This document shows, piece after piece, positions 6,437-8,626 of a stretch of 8,626 bases of DNA. Position 1 is the first letter of the stretch, and each line of letters opens with the position of its first letter. The notes beneath the pieces were generated by a model. The model was not told the DNA's origin, ran no database searches, and saw only the letters and a program-made list of their open reading frames with translations. A program made the position numbers and the translations under genes. The DNA comes from Spirochaetota bacterium (GTDB taxonomy: Bacteria; Spirochaetota; Spirochaetia; Treponematales; UBA12059): positions 1 through 8,626 of the forward strand of contig JAKQNL010000446.1 of the NCBI GenBank assembly GCA_029565815.1, read 5' to 3'.

Positions 6437-7489
6437 GTGTACAGACTTTTTATATGCATTGCGCTTGTGATAGCTGCCGTGTCCTGCGGAGTAGACGCTC
6501 CCGACGGCCAGCAAACAACCGAACCGGCGAAAATGCCCAGGGCCGGTACGCTCGTGGTGCTGGTCGCTCCGGAAGGCTTTGCCGTTGACGCCGGCAGCCC
6601 GGTAACGCTCAAACGCGTTGAACACAAAGGCCGGCTGGATGCGGATGCTATCCAGGCTGTGCTTGCAGCTGCAAGCTCTGCGCAGGCGGTGCTGGTCGCG
6701 CCGGCGGTGCAGGGTACTGCAGCCCTGTTTGCCCAGTTGGCCGCCGCCGGATCTGGGGCGCTTCGGGTAGCTGTGTGGCCGGAAGAAGATCCGGTAGCTG
6801 TTGAGGCAGAGGCGGATCTGGTGGTCGATGTGGATATGCCGCTTACGGTGTACGGCTCGGTACGGGTTGCGCTGTCTGCCAAGGCTAGTTCTGTCGCGCC
6901 GTTTCCTGCTCGGGCTTCCGGCGGCTCGTACCGTAGTAAATACATCCAAGCCCTGGTAGCAGCATCATCAGGCATGCTCGGCCTTTCATACGGGGATTCT
7001 GCTCAAGGGCGGGCGGCCCTTTTCCCCGTGGCAGCGCACGATGCGCGTGCTGCTCTAGCTGCTGCAACGGATGCGTGTGCATATATAGAAACTACCCCGC
7101 CAGTCGGCGAGTATGGCAGCTCGTCGTGGGACCCAAAGACCTATATCGATGATGCGGCCAAGGCAGTGCCTGCTACATTGCCGGCCGGGAGCGTGGTTAT
7201 TTGGCCGTGGCACCGAGCGGATGTCCTTGCATCCGGCATGCTCCGCTACCTGGGAACGTTATCCGGTACTGTGCCCGGATCCGGCAGGCCGGAAGAAATT
7301 CTTGCGGTGTTCCGGGCCTTGTACCCGGTGGCTTCCTGGCAGGCGGCCTGGCGCACCGATCCGTTTACCGGTATTCGGGCTGCTAACCATGTTCTGTTGT
7401 CGGCCGATCCATACCTGCCCGGACGTGGATACGCACCGGCTTTGCGCGAAGGAATTCCGAAGCAATTACGCCTTCTTTCGCTGGAATGA
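6437..7489 (+). CDS. Lipoprotein, diverged paralogue of the DUF3798-type lipoprotein next to it
   Basis: The product has 350 residues from a GTG start. It begins with a short signal peptide (MYRLF, then a hydrophobic stretch) and a lipobox-like AVSC with Cys17, so it is predicted to be a lipid-anchored envelope protein. The mature part is rich in Ala and Val. It aligns with the downstream lipoprotein without gaps over residues 83-130 (offset 11): QAVLVAPAVQGTAALF against KALVMVQAVPGSAAAF, and PEEDP...AD against PGEDP...AD. A second block, IDDAAKAVPATLPA..WP (237-257), parallels IIEAIKAKVATLGA..WP (287-308). I therefore read it as a periplasmic-binding-protein-like fold that has diverged in sequence and shortened in its first segment. 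Ligand and role are unknown. The next gene follows after 122 bases with its own promoter, so the two need not be co-transcribed. Confidence 0.75.
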   Translation: MYRLFICIALVIAAVSCGVDAPDGQQTTEPAKMPRAGTLVVLVAPEGFAVDAGSPVTLKRVEHKGRLDADAIQAVLAAASSAQAVLVAPAVQGTAALFAQLAAAGSGALRVAVWPEEDPVAVEAEADLVVDVDMPLTVYGSVRVALSAKASSVAPFPARASGGSYRSKYIQALVAASSGMLGLSYGDSAQGRAALFPVAAHDARAALAAATDACAYIETTPPVGEYGSSSWDPKTYIDDAAKAVPATLPAGSVVIWPWHRADVLASGMLRYLGTLSGTVPGSGRPEEILAVFRALYPVASWQAAWRTDPFTGIRAANHVLLSADPYLPGRGYAPALREGIPKQLRLLSLE

Positions 7490-7545
7490 CTGCGTGCTGG
7501 AATTGTAAATGGTATAAATTGTGTGGCCGTATAGCCCGAATTTTA

Positions 7546-7575
7546 TTGACAAATGCAGGATCGCGGTTTCATAAT
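7546..7575 (+). promoter_or_regulatory. Strong sigma-70-like promoter for the DUF3798 lipoprotein gene
   Basis: A perfect TTGACA (7546-7551) and CATAAT (7570-7575, five of six) are separated by 18 bases. The predicted start, near 7582, leaves a leader of about 30 bases carrying AAGGAGG. This is the best promoter in the window. Nothing else is recognisable in the AT-rich gap 7490-7545; GGC-CGTATA-GCC near 7525-7536 is too short a stem to call a terminator. Confidence 0.75.
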
Positions 7576-7611
7576 GCAAGAGCCATTCGGCAAAACCATA
7601 AGGAGGTTTAT

Positions 7612-8626
7612 ATGAAGAAAGGCTTGGGCATACTGCTCATCGCCCTCGTAGTCTTCGCTGTCGTTTTTACTGGTTGCCAGAAAAAAGACGGCGCGGCTGC
7701 ATCCAAGGCTTATAAGATCGCTCTCTTCACCGGTACCGTATCCCAGGGTGAGGAAGAGTTCCGCGCAGCAGAGAAGCTCTCCAAGCTCTACCCGGCTATC
7801 GTTGTCCACCAGACCTACCCGGACAACTTCTCCAAGGAGCAGGAGACCACGATCGCCAACGCCCTGTCGCTGGTGTCCGATCCCCTCGTGAAGGCTCTGG
7901 TCATGGTTCAGGCCGTTCCCGGTTCCGCAGCAGCTTTCGAGAAGGTACGCGAGGTTCGCCCCGACGTGCTCATCATCGCTGGCGTTCCTGGTGAAGATCC
8001 CGGTGTTGCTTCCAAGACCGCCGACATGATCATGGCCGGTGACGAACTCTCTATGGGCACCACCATCCCCGAGCAGGCAAAGAAGCTCGGCGCCAAGGTG
8101 TTCGTGCACTACTCCTTCCCCCGCCACATGTCCTACGCTCTCCTCGCCCAGCGCCGTGACCTTATGCGTGAAACCTGCGAGAAGCTCGGCATGACCTTTG
8201 TCTACGCAGAAGCTCCGGATCCGCTCGGCGACGCCGGCGTCCCTGGCGCCCAGCAGTTCATCCTTGAAGACGTACCCCGCAAGATCGCAGAGTACGGCAA
8301 GGACACCAACTTCTTCAGCACCAACTGCGCTATGCAGGAGCCCCTCATCAAGGCAAGCCTTGAAGGCGGAGCTATCCTGGCTCAGCAGTGCTGCCCGAGC
8401 CCGTACCACGGATACCCGGGAGCTCTCGGTATCGCCATCCCCGAAGACAAAGCCGGCGATGTCGCGTACATCATCGAAGCTATCAAAGCCAAAGTCGCCA
8501 CCCTCGGCGCTACTGGCCGCGCTTCCACCTGGCCCGTGCCTCTCAACATGATGCTCATCCAGGCTGGTTACGAGTACGCACAGCAGTACATCGAAGGCAA
8601 GATCACCTCCAAGTCCGACATGGCAG
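7612..8626 (+). CDS. DUF3798-family lipoprotein, ABC-type solute-binding-like (3' cut by window)
   Basis: The first 338 residues are present and the frame is still open at the window edge. AAGGAGG (7600-7606) lies five bases before the ATG. A signal peptide with twin lysines and a hydrophobic core ends in FTGC (Cys22), so it is a lipoprotein. Following are KIALFTGTVSQGEEEF (35-50), VKALVMVQAVPGS (93-105), DVLIIAGVPGEDP (118-130), GAKVFVHYSFPRHMSY (160-175), NFFSTNCAMQEPLIKA (233-248) and STWPVPLNMMLIQAGY (305-320). The alternating strand-helix pattern resembles periplasmic binding proteins and fits my recollection of DUF3798 (PF12683); transporter genes often follow such proteins, but any would be beyond this window. 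Ligand unknown. Codons are strongly biased (nearly all isoleucines ATC, one ATA in the signal peptide), which together with the promoter and ribosome-binding site points to high expression. The 288-residue antisense frame over it is a by-product of that bias. Confidence 0.85.
   Translation, partial: MKKGLGILLIALVVFAVVFTGCQKKDGAAASKAYKIALFTGTVSQGEEEFRAAEKLSKLYPAIVVHQTYPDNFSKEQETTIANALSLVSDPLVKALVMVQAVPGSAAAFEKVREVRPDVLIIAGVPGEDPGVASKTADMIMAGDELSMGTTIPEQAKKLGAKVFVHYSFPRHMSYALLAQRRDLMRETCEKLGMTFVYAEAPDPLGDAGVPGAQQFILEDVPRKIAEYGKDTNFFSTNCAMQEPLIKASLEGGAILAQQCCPSPYHGYPGALGIAIPEDKAGDVAYIIEAIKAKVATLGATGRASTWPVPLNMMLIQAGYEYAQQYIEGKITSKSDMA

Noticed and set aside
6328..6975. N-terminal extension of the cyclase frame by about 216 codons
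   Set aside because: It is antisense to the lipoprotein gene, is Ser/Thr/Ala-rich without domain features, and the ATG at 6327 has a good ribosome-binding site directly before a membrane segment.
7543..8409. 288-codon minus-strand frame over the DUF3798 gene
   Set aside because: It is a mirror of strong codon bias in the plus-strand gene and reads through that gene's promoter; no domain or ribosome-binding site was seen.

Overview
The window is GC-rich bacterial DNA and most likely comes from a spirochaete-type (Treponema-like) organism. The pointers are two consecutive lipoprotein genes of DUF3798 type, a long-form (670-residue) urocanate hydratase, and a membrane-anchored class III nucleotidyl cyclase. 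This placement rests on remembered family distributions, not on a search. The exception is the first ~425 bases, which encode the middle of an actinobacterial-looking class II fumarase. That segment uses only ATC for isoleucine, whereas the hut genes next to it use ATA freely. The fumarase homology stops abruptly, so the left edge is either a truncated foreign fragment or a contig chimera.

Layout, left to right. (1) 3-425: fumarase fragment, its reading frame running on meaninglessly to 611. (2) 474-1355, minus: ArgP/LysG-type LysR regulator. (3) 1356-1445: compact divergent control region with back-to-back promoter candidates, a perfect 14-bp palindrome inside the hutH promoter spacer, and an inverted repeat before the hutH ribosome-binding site. 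(4) 1446-5021, plus: hutH (histidine ammonia-lyase) and hutU (urocanate hydratase), 12 bases apart, ending in a 12-bp-stem hairpin at 5029-5059. (5) 5059-6327, minus: cyclase with about five to six membrane segments, converging on hutU. (6) 6437-7489, plus: lipoprotein starting at a GTG. (7) 7612-8626, plus, cut by the window end: DUF3798 solute-binding-type lipoprotein with a consensus sigma-70-like promoter, a perfect AAGGAGG and strongly biased codons.

How they fit together. HutH and HutU carry out the first two steps of histidine breakdown (histidine to urocanate to imidazolonepropionate). hutI and the later genes are not beside them, so the pathway must finish elsewhere or stop there. 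The divergent ArgP-like protein is the obvious candidate regulator, which would be an unusual pairing. The two lipoproteins align with each other in several blocks and look like tandem paralogues, the first much diverged. The cyclase keeps both metal-binding aspartates but lacks the usual base-selecting lysine and transition-state asparagine. No RNA genes, CRISPR arrays, insertion sequences or gene-free stretches over 300 bases were seen.
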